A stretch of 26,899 bases of DNA from Caulobacter sp. CCH9-E1 (GTDB lineage: Bacteria > Pseudomonadota > Alphaproteobacteria > Caulobacterales > Caulobacteraceae), in the NCBI RefSeq assembly GCF_001556515.1, contig NZ_LSJA01000334.1, positions 1 to 26,899 of the forward strand, given 5' to 3'. Shown piece after piece: positions 1 through 7,227 of this stretch (within the stretch, counting starts at the first letter, position 1; each line of letters starts with the position of its first letter). The position numbers and the translations under genes were made by a program. A model generated the notes under the pieces. That model was not told the origin of the DNA, searched no databases, and was given only the letters and a program-made list of their open reading frames with translations.

Positions 1-126
1 CCTCACGCTAGCTCATCTCCATCACACGAGGTGGCCCAGAGGGCCGGAGGGGGCGAGCTGAAGCGAAGGCCGAGTTCGCCCCCTCAGTCGCTCCGCGACA
101 GCTCCCCCGCGGCGCGGGGGAGCATC
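1..126. repeat. Family-B inverted repeat, copy 1
   Basis: GC-rich element with opposing arms: GAGGTGGCCCAGAGGGCC followed by GGAGGGGGC at 28-54, and CCCCCTCAGTCGCTCCGCGA with CTCCCCCGCGGCGCGGGGGAG at about 80-123. The 27-base segment at 28-54 recurs exactly at 26865-26891. The stop codon and last dozen codons of msrQ lie inside it. It probably forms a strong hairpin at the 3' end of the msrQ transcript. The left boundary is at or beyond the window edge. Confidence 0.75.
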
Positions 127-734
127 TTCGACCTCCCCTCCCAAACCCGCCAAGCCATCAACGCCACGAACACCAGGCCGTAAATGATCGGCGGCCGGTG
201 GTCGGCCTTGACCAGCAGGTAGTAGTGGGCGACGCCCAGCGGGACGATCACATAGACCAGCCGGTGCAGGCGGCTCCACGCCGCCCGCCCCATGCGGATC
301 ACCCAGCCGTTGGTCGAGGTCACCGCCAGCGGGATCAGCAGGATAAAGCCCAGCATGCCCAGGGTGATGAAGGGCCGCTTGAGGATGTCCTTCCACAGCT
401 GGCCCCAGTCGAAGAACAGGTCGACGCCGATATAGCTGAACAGGTGCAGCACGATGTAGCTGAAGGCGAACAGGCCTATAGTCCGCCGGAAACGGACGAG
501 GCGGGGCTTCTTCAGGATGCGCGCGGCGGGCGTGATCGCCAGGCCGACCAGCAGCAGCCGCAAGCCCCAGACGCCGAGCTCGCGGATCAGCTTCTCGATG
601 GGATTGGCCCCGAGGTCGCCCATGACCCCGCGCCACGCCAGCCAGACCAGCGGCGCGAAGCACGCCAGCCAGACGAGGCCGTAGACGAGGTTGTCCTGGG
701 TTTTGGAGGGACGCTTGCGGGGGGGATTAGCCAC
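84..734 (-). CDS. msrQ: MsrQ, heme-binding membrane subunit of the MsrPQ methionine sulfoxide reductase
   Basis: Inner-membrane b-type heme protein that passes electrons from the quinone pool or flavin reductase to periplasmic MsrP. It is 216 aa, usual for the family (formerly YedZ). Hydrophobic segments lie at about 17-35, 55-72, 86-106, 121-138, 159-174 and 183-197. His97, His157 and His170 are in the ferric-reductase-like core and are the likely heme ligands. The start is GTG at 734, preceded by GGGGAGGAG seven bases upstream. A longer frame to 863 exists but would be translated from a repeat, so it was rejected. The gene follows msrP after 159 bp that contain a CIR-like repeat. The C-terminal tail after about residue 203 (MLPRAAGELSRSD) and the stop codon fall in a family-B repeat, so the natural C-terminus has probably been altered. 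Confidence 0.93.
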   Translation of the reverse strand: MANPPRKRPSKTQDNLVYGLVWLACFAPLVWLAWRGVMGDLGANPIEKLIRELGVWGLRLLLVGLAITPAARILKKPRLVRFRRTIGLFAFSYIVLHLFSYIGVDLFFDWGQLWKDILKRPFITLGMLGFILLIPLAVTSTNGWVIRMGRAAWSRLHRLVYVIVPLGVAHYYLLVKADHRPPIIYGLVFVALMAWRVWEGRSKMLPRAAGELSRSD

Positions 735-750
735 GGCGCCGCTCCTCCCC

Positions 751-879
751 GATTTCCCCGGCGAATGCCGGGGCCCAGATCGAAAACGCATGTGCCCGGC
801 CTGAGGCCCGTGCGCCAGGGCGAACCCACCCCAGACGCTCAGGCTGAGTCTGGGTCCCGGCATTCGCCGGGAGGGTCGG
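751..879. repeat. CIR-like long inverted repeat, copy 1
   Basis: Arms CCCCGGCGAATGCCGGGGCC (from 756) and TCTGGGTCCCGGCATTCGCC (from 849) are inverted copies separated by about 70 bp. Each arm also holds its own small palindrome (CCGGCGAATGCCGG). A GANTC site (GAGTC, 846-850) sits at the inner edge of the right arm. It lies between msrP and msrQ. The architecture fits the Caulobacter intergenic repeats (CIR) linked with CcrM methylation sites, as I recall them. Confidence 0.85.
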
Positions 880-893
880 TTTTTTAAGCGCCA

Positions 894-1814
894 TCAATAG
901 AACCGCTTCAGGTCCATGCCGCGATAGAGGTCGGCCACCCACTCGCCGTAGCCGTTGAACGGCAGGGTGTCGCGGCGGCGGAACTCGCCGATGCGGCGTT
1001 CGGTGGCCTGGGACCAGCGCGGATGATCCACGGCCGGATTGACGTTCGAATAGAAGCCGTACTCGCGCGGCGCCAGCCTGTTCCACGAGGTGGCCGGCTG
1101 GTTCTCGACCAGGCTGATCCGGACGATCGACTTGATCCCCTTGAAGCCGTACTTCCACGGCGCGACTAGCCGCAGCGGCGCGCCGTTCTGGTTGGGCAGC
1201 ACGTCGCCATAGAGGCCGACCGCCATCAGGGTCAGCGGGTGCATGGCCTCATCGATCCGCAGGCCCTCGCGATAGGGCCAGTCCAGCGTGTTCCAGGCTT
1301 GGCCGGGCATCTCCGAGGGCCGCATCACGGTCTCGAACGCCACGAACTTGGCCTTCGAGGTCGGCTTGACCGAGGCCAGCAGGTCCTTCAGCGGAAAGCC
1401 GACCCAGGGGATCACCATCGACCACCCCTCGACGCAGCGCATGCGATAGATGCGCTCCTCGAGCTTATTCTTGCCGATCAGGTCCTCGATGCCGACGGTG
1501 CGCGGAGCTTCGCAGGCCCCGTCGATCCGCACGGTCCAAGGACGCGGCTTGAACCGCCCCGACTTCTCGGCCGGATCGCTCTTGTCGACGCCGAACTCAT
1601 AGAAGTTGTTGTAGGTGGTGATGTCCTCTTTCGAGGTCGCTTTCTCGGTCGTCGAGAAGCCCTTGGTGAAGGTCAGCGCCGCCTTGGCCTCGCCCGCCGC
1701 CGCGCCGGCCAGCCCGACGCCCGCCAGCCCCGCCATCAGCGTTCGACGCTTCAGGTACAGGCCGTGATCGGTGACGTCGTTGTCGGTCAGGTCGGGGGCG
1801 TGGCGGATCAGCAT
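894..1814 (-). CDS. msrP: MsrP, periplasmic protein-methionine-sulfoxide reductase, molybdopterin subunit
   Basis: Catalytic subunit that reduces methionine sulfoxide in envelope proteins, protecting against oxidants such as hypochlorous acid. It is 306 aa, in the normal range. A Tat-type leader is visible: Lys22-Arg23-Arg24 (KRRTLMAG), then a short hydrophobic stretch ending near AKA-A at residue 45. The sulfite-oxidase-like molybdopterin fold follows. Cys127 in [20 protein letters not shown] is the expected molybdenum ligand. ATG at 1814 has GGAG about nine bases upstream. An ECF-type promoter lies 33-58 bp upstream, so msrP probably starts its own transcript. msrQ follows on the same strand and is its known membrane partner. 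Confidence 0.96.
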   Translation of the reverse strand: MLIRHAPDLTDNDVTDHGLYLKRRTLMAGLAGVGLAGAAAGEAKAALTFTKGFSTTEKATSKEDITTYNNFYEFGVDKSDPAEKSGRFKPRPWTVRIDGACEAPRTVGIEDLIGKNKLEERIYRMRCVEGWSMVIPWVGFPLKDLLASVKPTSKAKFVAFETVMRPSEMPGQAWNTLDWPYREGLRIDEAMHPLTLMAVGLYGDVLPNQNGAPLRLVAPWKYGFKGIKSIVRISLVENQPATSWNRLAPREYGFYSNVNPAVDHPRWSQATERRIGEFRRRDTLPFNGYGEWVADLYRGMDLKRFY

Positions 1815-1846
1815 GGAAACGCTCCGTAAGCAGCTGTCCCTACAGA

Positions 1847-1872
1847 TACGGGCCAGGCGGCCGTTTGGTTAC
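1847..1872 (-). promoter_or_regulatory. ECF-type promoter of msrPQ (GTAACC-N16-CGTA)
   Basis: On the minus strand GTAACC (1872-1867) is followed after exactly 16 bases by CGTATC (starting at 1850). This matches the sigma-F promoter form I recall for Caulobacter crescentus (GTAACC-N16-CGAA) except for one -10 base. It would start a transcript with a leader of roughly 20-30 nt, leaving room for the GGAG site before the msrP ATG. It begins only 14 bp past the stop codon of the preceding gene. Which sigma factor reads it is not visible. Confidence 0.6.
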
Positions 1873-1886
1873 GTCGCCCGCGAGAT

Positions 1887-2558
1887 TCAGTTGGATTCCC
1901 GCATCGCCCGCCGCGCCGCCAAAGGCGTGTAGACCTCCGTCAGACCAGCGGCCAGGGCCGCGCGCTCCTGCGGCGACAAGGTTGCGGTGAAGGCGGCCAG
2001 GGCGGCCTCGACATTGGCTCGGGCCTGCTGGTCGAGATCGCGAGCCGTCGCCAGCCGGCGGCTGACCTCGGCGGGATCATAGTCCGGCGCGCTGAGCGCG
2101 TTCAGAGCCGCCTGCCGTTCCGCGCGCGCCTGCTGGGTGATGGGACGATTGCGGCGGTTAGCCTCGCTGAGCGCCTTGCGGAACGCCTGCCGGCTCTCGG
2201 GCGACAGGGCTTCGCCCGCGGAGATCAGCGGCGGACGCGGTCCAGCTGCGCTCGGCGCGGCTTGAGGAGGCGGCGCGGCCGGCGCGCTGACGGCGGGCGC
2301 GGATCTGGCCGGCGGCGTCGCGGCGTGAGGAGGCGGCTTGGGCGTCTCGACGGCCGGCGTCGGCGCGCTCGACGCCGGGGGCTGGACGCCGTCGGGAGCC
2401 GGACGCGGCGCCGCGGCCGGCGCGGGCGCCGCCGGCGCCGAAGCCGGGGGCGGAGCGGTCAGCCGGACAAACGCCATCCCGGCCAAGCCGCCGATCAGGA
2501 AGACGTTGATGGCCGCCGAAACGGCCAGGGCGATCATCCAGGGACGCGATCCGTTCAT
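1887..2558 (-). CDS. CnrX-like membrane-anchored periplasmic protein (Metal_resist-type helical domain)
   Basis: Protein of 223 aa with one N-terminal membrane anchor (about 8-33), an Ala/Pro-rich linker (about 35-110) and a C-terminal all-helical domain (about 111-220). The domain resembles the periplasmic heavy-metal-resistance family (CnrX, CzcE-neighbour and Spy/CpxP-like folds). ATG at 2558 overlaps the stop of the preceding gene as ATGA, so translation is coupled. It is last in the EF-hand/ECF/anti-sigma operon, where a sensor that controls the anti-sigma would be expected. Oddity: the helical domain has no His or Cys, and its only Met (219) is near the C-terminus. CnrX uses His and Met side chains to bind metal, so direct metal sensing of that kind looks unlikely. 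The family call rests on composition and context. Confidence 0.65.
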   Translation of the reverse strand: MNGSRPWMIALAVSAAINVFLIGGLAGMAFVRLTAPPPASAPAAPAPAAAPRPAPDGVQPPASSAPTPAVETPKPPPHAATPPARSAPAVSAPAAPPPQAAPSAAGPRPPLISAGEALSPESRQAFRKALSEANRRNRPITQQARAERQAALNALSAPDYDPAEVSRRLATARDLDQQARANVEAALAAFTATLSPQERAALAAGLTEVYTPLAARRAMRESN

Positions 2559-2998
2559 CAGGCGGCCGGCTCGGCGATGGCGTCCTGCAACGACGCGTTG
2601 GTGTCGACCGCCGTCACCACGGGCTCGACGGCGACCGCGACGGCGACCGACGCGGCTGCTTGGGGCGAGCGTTCGAAGGCGACGCCGACGAACACACCGG
2701 CGAAGGCCGCGGCCGAAAGGCCCAGGGCGGCGGAGAGGCCCACGATCCAGCGCGGCCCCACGGCGGCGGGCCGCGGCGCGGCCGAGATCAGGCGGCCCAG
2801 CAAGGCGGCGTCGGGGCTCTGGGCGGGCGCGAGGTCGAGCAGGCGGTCAAGCTGGGCGGCGGCGGCCAGCACCGGCGCCAGTCGCTCAGCCTGCCCGGCC
2901 AGCAGGGCGCGCGCGGCCTCGCGCTCGCCTTCCGGCCAGCGGGCGATATCGCCGCCATAGATCTCGGCCAAGTCCTCGAACCTTTCGAGAGACATCAT
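2558..2998 (-). CDS. Putative one-TM anti-sigma factor (CnrY-like position)
   Basis: Protein of 146 aa with a cytoplasmic N-terminal part (about 1-83, rich in Glu, Arg and Leu), one membrane segment (about 85-108) and a short periplasmic tail. The N-terminal helix SLERFEDLAEIYGGDIARWP resembles segments seen in other alphaproteobacterial anti-sigma candidates. No Zn-binding HxxxCxxC motif is present, so it is not a ZAS-type anti-sigma. The start is ATG at 2998, with GGAGG seven bases upstream. A GTG at 3004 lies too close to that site. It begins 13 bp after the sigma gene stop and overlaps the next gene by ATGA. The function is inferred from topology and from position directly after an ECF sigma gene. 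Confidence 0.65.
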   Translation of the reverse strand: MMSLERFEDLAEIYGGDIARWPEGEREAARALLAGQAERLAPVLAAAAQLDRLLDLAPAQSPDAALLGRLISAAPRPAAVGPRWIVGLSAALGLSAAAFAGVFVGVAFERSPQAAASVAVAVAVEPVVTAVDTNASLQDAIAEPAA

Positions 2999-3011
2999 GA
3001 CCACGCCTCCT

Positions 3012-3572
3012 TCATCCGCTCGCCCCTCGCAGATCCGCCAGCGACGCCTTCAACGCCCGGCGCCCGCGTGCGAGCAAGCTTTCCAGGGCCTCGATGCTGA
3101 TCTCCATCAGCGCCGCGGCCTCGATATTCCCAAGGCCCTGGTGGTGGCACAGCACGATCGCCTCGCGTTGGCGCGGCGGCAGCGCCGCCAGCGCCGCCTC
3201 GACCCGCCGCGAGAGCTCCGCCCCCATCAAGCCCGCGTCCGGCGCGGGCCCCGTATCGACCTGCTCCGGCGGCGCGTCGGTCGCGATCTCGCGTCGACGC
3301 CGCAGACGATCGTAGCACAGGTTCAGCGCCACCCGGTGCAGCCAGGTATCGAACCGCGCCGCGCCAGGCTTCCAGGCCCGGGCCTGTTTCCAAGCCCGCA
3401 GAAACGTCTCCTGCGCGACATCCTCCGCCTCGCCGGCGTCGTTCAGCATCCGCCGGGCCAGGGCGAGAATGCGTGGCAGGCGTCGGTCCAGCAGCTGTCG
3501 CACGGCGGCGGGCTCGCCTCGGCTCACCCCCGCCAGCAGGACCTCGTCGGGATCGTTCCCGTCGGACGCCAA
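3012..3572 (-). CDS. ECF-family RNA polymerase sigma factor
   Basis: Alternative sigma factor of 186 aa, normal size for group IV. The sigma-2 domain spans about 23-95, with the -10/core-binding signature EAEDVAQETFLRAWKQ at 48-63 and FDTWLHRVALNLCYDRLRRR at about 74-93. The sigma-4 domain spans about 120-180 with LPPRQREAIVLCHHQG and helix-turn-helix residues IEAAALMEISIEALESLLAR. The frame is closed by TGA two codons upstream, so the start is TTG at 3572 with a weak ribosome site. The next candidate, GTG 3527, would remove the first helix. Low expression from TTG would suit a regulator. It begins 26 bp after the EF-hand gene and is followed closely by the anti-sigma and CnrX-like genes. The stimulus is unknown. 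Confidence 0.9.
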   Translation of the reverse strand: MASDGNDPDEVLLAGVSRGEPAAVRQLLDRRLPRILALARRMLNDAGEAEDVAQETFLRAWKQARAWKPGAARFDTWLHRVALNLCYDRLRRRREIATDAPPEQVDTGPAPDAGLMGAELSRRVEAALAALPPRQREAIVLCHHQGLGNIEAAALMEISIEALESLLARGRRALKASLADLRGASG

Positions 3573-3598
3573 GCTTCAACCCGCCGCGCACGCCGCCA

Positions 3599-4015
3599 TC
3601 AGACCCCGACCTTGGCCCTGCCGGACTTGGCCTGCAACTCCTCCAGCGTCAGGATCCCGTCGTTGTTGGCGTCCATGCGCTTGAACCGCATGGCCAGCAC
3701 GTCGGCGGCCTCGGTCCGCGACAGCGAGCCGTCCTTGTCCTTGTCGAACCGGGCGAACATCCGCTTGCCGCGCTTGCCGGCCTTGGTCGCCTGGCCGTCG
3801 GCCTTGGCGTTGTTTTCGCGGAAGGCGGCGAACTCGTCGGGCGAGATCTTGCCGTCCTTATTCGTATCCAGGCGCTCGAACATCTTGTCGGTGTTCTTGG
3901 CCTGGAACTGTTCGAGGGTCATGCCAGAGGGGCCGGAAGGGGCGCTGGTCTGAGCCAGCGCCGGAGCCGCCACGGCCAGCACGGCGCCGGCGGCGATCAG
4001 GGTGCGTTTGATCAT
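3599..4015 (-). CDS. Secreted EF-hand calcium-binding protein
   Basis: Protein of 138 aa with a Sec signal peptide (MIKRTLIAAGAVLAVAAPALA, cut before QT) and three canonical EF-hand loops: DTNKDGKISPDE, DKDKDGSLSRTE and DANNDGILTLEE. Each has Asp at position 1, Asp and Gly at positions 5-6 and Glu at 12, so all should bind Ca2+. The region between loops 1 and 2 is Lys-rich. ATG 4015 is preferred because the signal peptide begins there. The frame stays open to 4048 without a better start. It is first in the operon with the ECF sigma factor, 26 bp upstream of it. It could buffer calcium or act as an extracytoplasmic input to the sigma module; that role is inference. Confidence 0.85.
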   Translation of the reverse strand: MIKRTLIAAGAVLAVAAPALAQTSAPSGPSGMTLEQFQAKNTDKMFERLDTNKDGKISPDEFAAFRENNAKADGQATKAGKRGKRMFARFDKDKDGSLSRTEAADVLAMRFKRMDANNDGILTLEELQAKSGRAKVGV

Positions 4016-4105
4016 TGTCTTGAAGGTCTCCGAAGCTGGAAGGCCCATCCCGGAGACTGAAACGCGTGGGGGTGGGGATTCCGTCGCGAGAGGTGTTCAA
4101 TAAAT

Positions 4106-4236
4106 CCCGACCTCCCCGGCGAATGCCGGGGCCCAGATTCATCCGGAGCGGTTTGGGTGGGCGCGCCGACCTTCTCGCGAGCTTCGGAAGACGTGATGGG
4201 TTCGATCTGGGCCCCGGCATTCGCCGGGGATATCGG
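4106..4236. repeat. CIR-like long inverted repeat, copy 2
   Basis: Arms CTCCCCGGCGAATGCCGGGG (from 4112) and CCCCGGCATTCGCCGGGGAT (from 4212), with GATTC (GANTC) at 4136-4140 at the inner edge of the left arm. It lies between the glnE stop and the EF-hand gene. Sequence and layout match the copies at 751, 9742 and 16762. Confidence 0.85.
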
Positions 4237-4244
4237 ACTGTAGG

Positions 4245-7121
4245 TTACCCCTTCACCACCGCCTCATAGGCCGCTCGCGCCTCGGCCTTGGCCTTGGCGA
4301 GCTTGGGCTTCAGCGACTTGAACTGGGCCACGCCGCCGGCCTTGGCCAGCAGGGCCTTGAAGGCCTTGGGCTCGGCCTCTGGGTCGCCGCCGTCCTCCAG
4401 CGCGACCTTGATCAGTTGCGAGAGGTCCTGCTCCAGCCGCCAGGCCGCTTCCAGACGCGACAGCGCGCCGTCGTCGGCCAGGCAGGCCTCGCGCAGAGCC
4501 GCCAGCGCCTCGCCGGTGTTCTGCCGCAGCGGACCGCCCGCCGCGGCGTGCGCCAGTTGCAGGAACTGGGCGGCGAACTCGATGTCCACCAGGCCGCCTG
4601 GATCGAGTTTCAGATCCCAGTCGCCCTTGCCCGGCCGCTCGCGCTCCATCAGCTGGCGCATCTCCACCACGTCGGCGGCGGTCTTCTTCGGATCCCGCGC
4701 CCGGCGGAGCGCCGCCGCGATCGCGCCCTCGGCCCGCTCCCGGAACGCCTCGGAGCTGGCCCAGACCACCCGCGCGCGGGTCAGGGCCAGCAGCTCCCAG
4801 GTCTCGGCCTCGCGCTCGTAATAGTCCTCGAAGGCCGCGAAGCTGACCGCCACCGGCCCCTTGGCGCCCGACGGCCGCAGCTTCATGTCGACCTCATAGA
4901 GCCCGCCCTCGCCGGTCGGCGCCGAGAGGGCCGAGATCAGGCGCTGGGTGAAGCGGGCGTAGAAGACGTCGGCGCTCCAGTCCTTGACGGCCGACATGCC
5001 GCGCGGGTCGTCGGCGGCGTAGAGGGTCATCAGGTCGAGATCCGACTTGGCGGTCATCTCACGCGAGCCGGCCTTGCCCAGCGCCACCACGGCCACCTGG
5101 CCGGGGAAGGCCCCGCCCAGCCGCTCGACCTCGGCCAGGGCGGCGGGCGCCAGGCCGCCGATGATCAGGTCGGCCAGCTCGGCGAAAGCCCGGCCGATGT
5201 CGCGGGCGTCGGCGCTGCCGCTCATCACCCGCACCCCGATCCGGAAGCTCTGGTCGCGAAACAGGCGTCGGGCGACGTCCATCGCGCCCTCGAAGTCCTC
5301 GGGGTCCCACGGCGCGAGGAAGGGCGTCTCGATCGGGCCGAAGAAGCTGGGGTCCAGCAGGGCGTCCAGCGCGGTCGGCCGCTTGGCCATGGTGGTCGCC
5401 AGGCGCGGGGCGAAGGCCATGACCTCGACGATCAGCTCGAACAGGCGCGGCTGGGCCAGGAACAGCGACTGGATCTGCACGCCCGAGGACAGGCCCGCGA
5501 AGAAGTCGGCGAAGCGGTTGAAGGCCTGGTCCGGCGCGCCGGTGGCGTTGGCCGCGTCCAGCAGGCGCGGGGCCAGGCGGGTGAACAGCTCGCGCCCCCG
5601 CTCGGTGCGGGTGGCGGCGATGTGGCCGTGGTGCCAGCTCCGGATCGTGGCGGCCACGCGCTCGGGGCTGGAGAAGCCCATGCGCTTGAGGGTCGCCAGG
5701 GTCTCGGGATCGTCCTCGACGCCGGTGAAGACCAGGCTGCCGAAACGCGAGGACAGTTCCTCCTCGCCCGCGAACAGGCGGCCGTAGCGCTGATTGACGC
5801 CCTTGAGGATCTTGCCGACGGCGGCGTCGAAGCTGCGCAGGTTTCCCTCGCCCCACAGGGCCGCCACCCGCTTGCGGTCGGTGTCGGAGTCGGGGAGCTT
5901 GTGCGTCTGATCGTCGGCGATCATCTGGGCGCGGTGCTCCAGCGCCCGCAGGTCCTTGTAGGCCTCCGTCAGCCAGGCGGCGTCCTCCGGCGTCACGTGG
6001 CCCGCCTCGGAGAGGGCCTTCAAGGCGTCGAGGGTGCGGGGGCTGCGGAGGTCGGGCTGGCGACCGCCCAGGATCAGTTGCTGGGTCTGGACGAAGAACT
6101 CGATCTCGCGGATGCCGCCGCGGCCGAGTTTCAGGTCCGCGCCCTTGGCGGTCAGGCGGTCGTCGACCTTATAGGTGTGGATCTGGCGCTTGATCGAGTG
6201 GATGTCGGCGATGGCCGCGAAGTCCAGGTTCCGTCGCCAGATGAACGGCTGCAGCCCCTCCAGGAACGCACGGCCTTCGGCCAGGTCGCCGGCGGCGATG
6301 CGCGCCTTGATGTGCGCCGCCCGCTCCCAGTTCTGGCCGACGCTCTCGTAGTAATCCATGGCCGCGTCGACCGGCATGGCCGGCGGGGTCGAGGACGGGT
6401 CGGGGCGCAAGCGCAGGTCGATCCGGAACACATAACCGTCGCCGGTCCGCTCCTGCAGCACGCGGCCCAGGTGGTTGGCGATGCGCACCGCCACGGCCTG
6501 GGGCTCGTGCCCCTCGGTCACCGGCAGCTTCTCGGGCGCGTAGAAGATCGAGAAGTCGATGTCGCTGGAATAGTTCAGCTCGAACGCGCCGTGCTTGCCC
6601 ATCGCGACGCAGAAGAGGCCCGGCGCGGGACCATCCAGGCCCTGTCCAACATGAGTCAGCGCCCCGCGGTCGACCTCCTGGCGCACGGCCTGGGCCAGGG
6701 CGGCGTGCAGCACGGCGTCGGCGAAGCGCGTCAGGGCGCCGGTTACCTGGTCGAGGTCCCAGACGCCCGACAGGTCGCACAGCGCCGTCAGCAGGTGCAG
6801 GTCGGCCTTCAGTTCCCGCAGCGCCCGGCGAGCGGTTTCGAAGTCCGGCTCTGCGGCGACGATCTCGGCGGCGTCCAGGATTTGCGCGAGACGCGTTTCC
6901 GGCTCGGCCTCGAGGATCAACGGCAACCGCGCCCCGTCGCGCCGCGCCAGGCTGGTCAGGTAAGGCGAGGCGGCGAACACCGGCGCCAGGGCCGGCCAGG
7001 CGGCGTCGACGACCGCAAAGGCCTCGCCGACCCGCTTGGCGATCGCCTCGTGGGCGCGCTCGGCGGCCTTGGGATCGATGATGGGGCCGCAGGGCGTCAG
7101 CTGGTCAGCGAGGCGAGTCAT
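4245..7121 (-). CDS. glnE: GlnE, bifunctional glutamine synthetase adenylyltransferase/adenylyl-removing enzyme
   Basis: Controls glutamine synthetase by adding or removing AMP on a conserved tyrosine, in response to PII proteins. It is 958 aa, close to the usual 940-1000. Two nucleotidyltransferase domains are visible. The N-terminal (adenylyl-removing) one has GK at 175-176 and SSDID at 185-189, plus GRGGIREIEF at about 333-342. The C-terminal (adenylyltransferase) one has LGKAGSREMTAKSDLDLM at about 681-698 and LDPGGLVDIEF further on. Start ATG 7121 lacks a clear Shine-Dalgarno sequence. The upstream gene is divergent, so glnE needs its own promoter in the 106-bp gap, which also holds a BlaI-like operator. 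Confidence 0.97.
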   Translation of the reverse strand: MTRLADQLTPCGPIIDPKAAERAHEAIAKRVGEAFAVVDAAWPALAPVFAASPYLTSLARRDGARLPLILEAEPETRLAQILDAAEIVAAEPDFETARRALRELKADLHLLTALCDLSGVWDLDQVTGALTRFADAVLHAALAQAVRQEVDRGALTHVGQGLDGPAPGLFCVAMGKHGAFELNYSSDIDFSIFYAPEKLPVTEGHEPQAVAVRIANHLGRVLQERTGDGYVFRIDLRLRPDPSSTPPAMPVDAAMDYYESVGQNWERAAHIKARIAAGDLAEGRAFLEGLQPFIWRRNLDFAAIADIHSIKRQIHTYKVDDRLTAKGADLKLGRGGIREIEFFVQTQQLILGGRQPDLRSPRTLDALKALSEAGHVTPEDAAWLTEAYKDLRALEHRAQMIADDQTHKLPDSDTDRKRVAALWGEGNLRSFDAAVGKILKGVNQRYGRLFAGEEELSSRFGSLVFTGVEDDPETLATLKRMGFSSPERVAATIRSWHHGHIAATRTERGRELFTRLAPRLLDAANATGAPDQAFNRFADFFAGLSSGVQIQSLFLAQPRLFELIVEVMAFAPRLATTMAKRPTALDALLDPSFFGPIETPFLAPWDPEDFEGAMDVARRLFRDQSFRIGVRVMSGSADARDIGRAFAELADLIIGGLAPAALAEVERLGGAFPGQVAVVALGKAGSREMTAKSDLDLMTLYAADDPRGMSAVKDWSADVFYARFTQRLISALSAPTGEGGLYEVDMKLRPSGAKGPVAVSFAAFEDYYEREAETWELLALTRARVVWASSEAFRERAEGAIAAALRRARDPKKTAADVVEMRQLMERERPGKGDWDLKLDPGGLVDIEFAAQFLQLAHAAAGGPLRQNTGEALAALREACLADDGALSRLEAAWRLEQDLSQLIKVALEDGGDPEAEPKAFKALLAKAGGVAQFKSLKPKLAKAKAEARAAYEAVVKG

Positions 7122-7178
7122 GGCGGCACCGTCGCGCGCCTTGCTCTCTGGAACAAGACTCCGGCTTGACGAGCCAAA

Positions 7179-7190
7179 TTACAGTTGTAA
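7179..7190. promoter_or_regulatory. BlaI/MecI-type operator (TTACA-GT-TGTAA)
   Basis: Perfect dyad TTACAGTTGTAA in the 106-bp gap between divergent glnE and the M56 peptidase gene. It contains TACA-N2-TGTA, the core recognised by BlaI/MecI/CopY-family winged-helix repressors. A TTGACG at 7166-7171 could be a -35 element, which places the dyad between -35 and a weak -10. Repression of the M56 gene is therefore plausible. No BlaI-type gene is in the window. Confidence 0.5.
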
Positions 7191-7227
7191 CCATCAGCAT
7201 CGAGGAAACGGCAGGAACCGTCCGCGA

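Noticed and set aside
735..863. Longer MsrQ start at 863
   Set aside because: The extra 43 residues come from the CIR-like repeat, and GTG 734 has a good ribosome site.
4060..4083. GGAATC ... CGTTTC upstream of the EF-hand gene, as an ECF autoregulated promoter
   Set aside because: The spacer is only about 12 bases, too short for a typical ECF promoter.
4223..4248. GTAACC on the minus strand at the glnE stop, as a promoter for the EF-hand operon
   Set aside because: No CG(A/T)A follows after 16 bases and the segment is in a repeat. The same applies to the GTAACC at 9855-9860.
4416..7169. A 917-codon open frame on the plus strand opposite glnE
   Set aside because: Antisense shadow of a highly G+C-rich gene. 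Its product is Gln/Arg/Gly/His-rich with no recognisable domain, while the minus strand clearly encodes GlnE.
7187..7212. GTAACC-N16-CGGC on the plus strand before the M56 gene, as a second sigma-F-type promoter
   Set aside because: The -10 part fits poorly (CGGC), and the leader would be only a few bases long.
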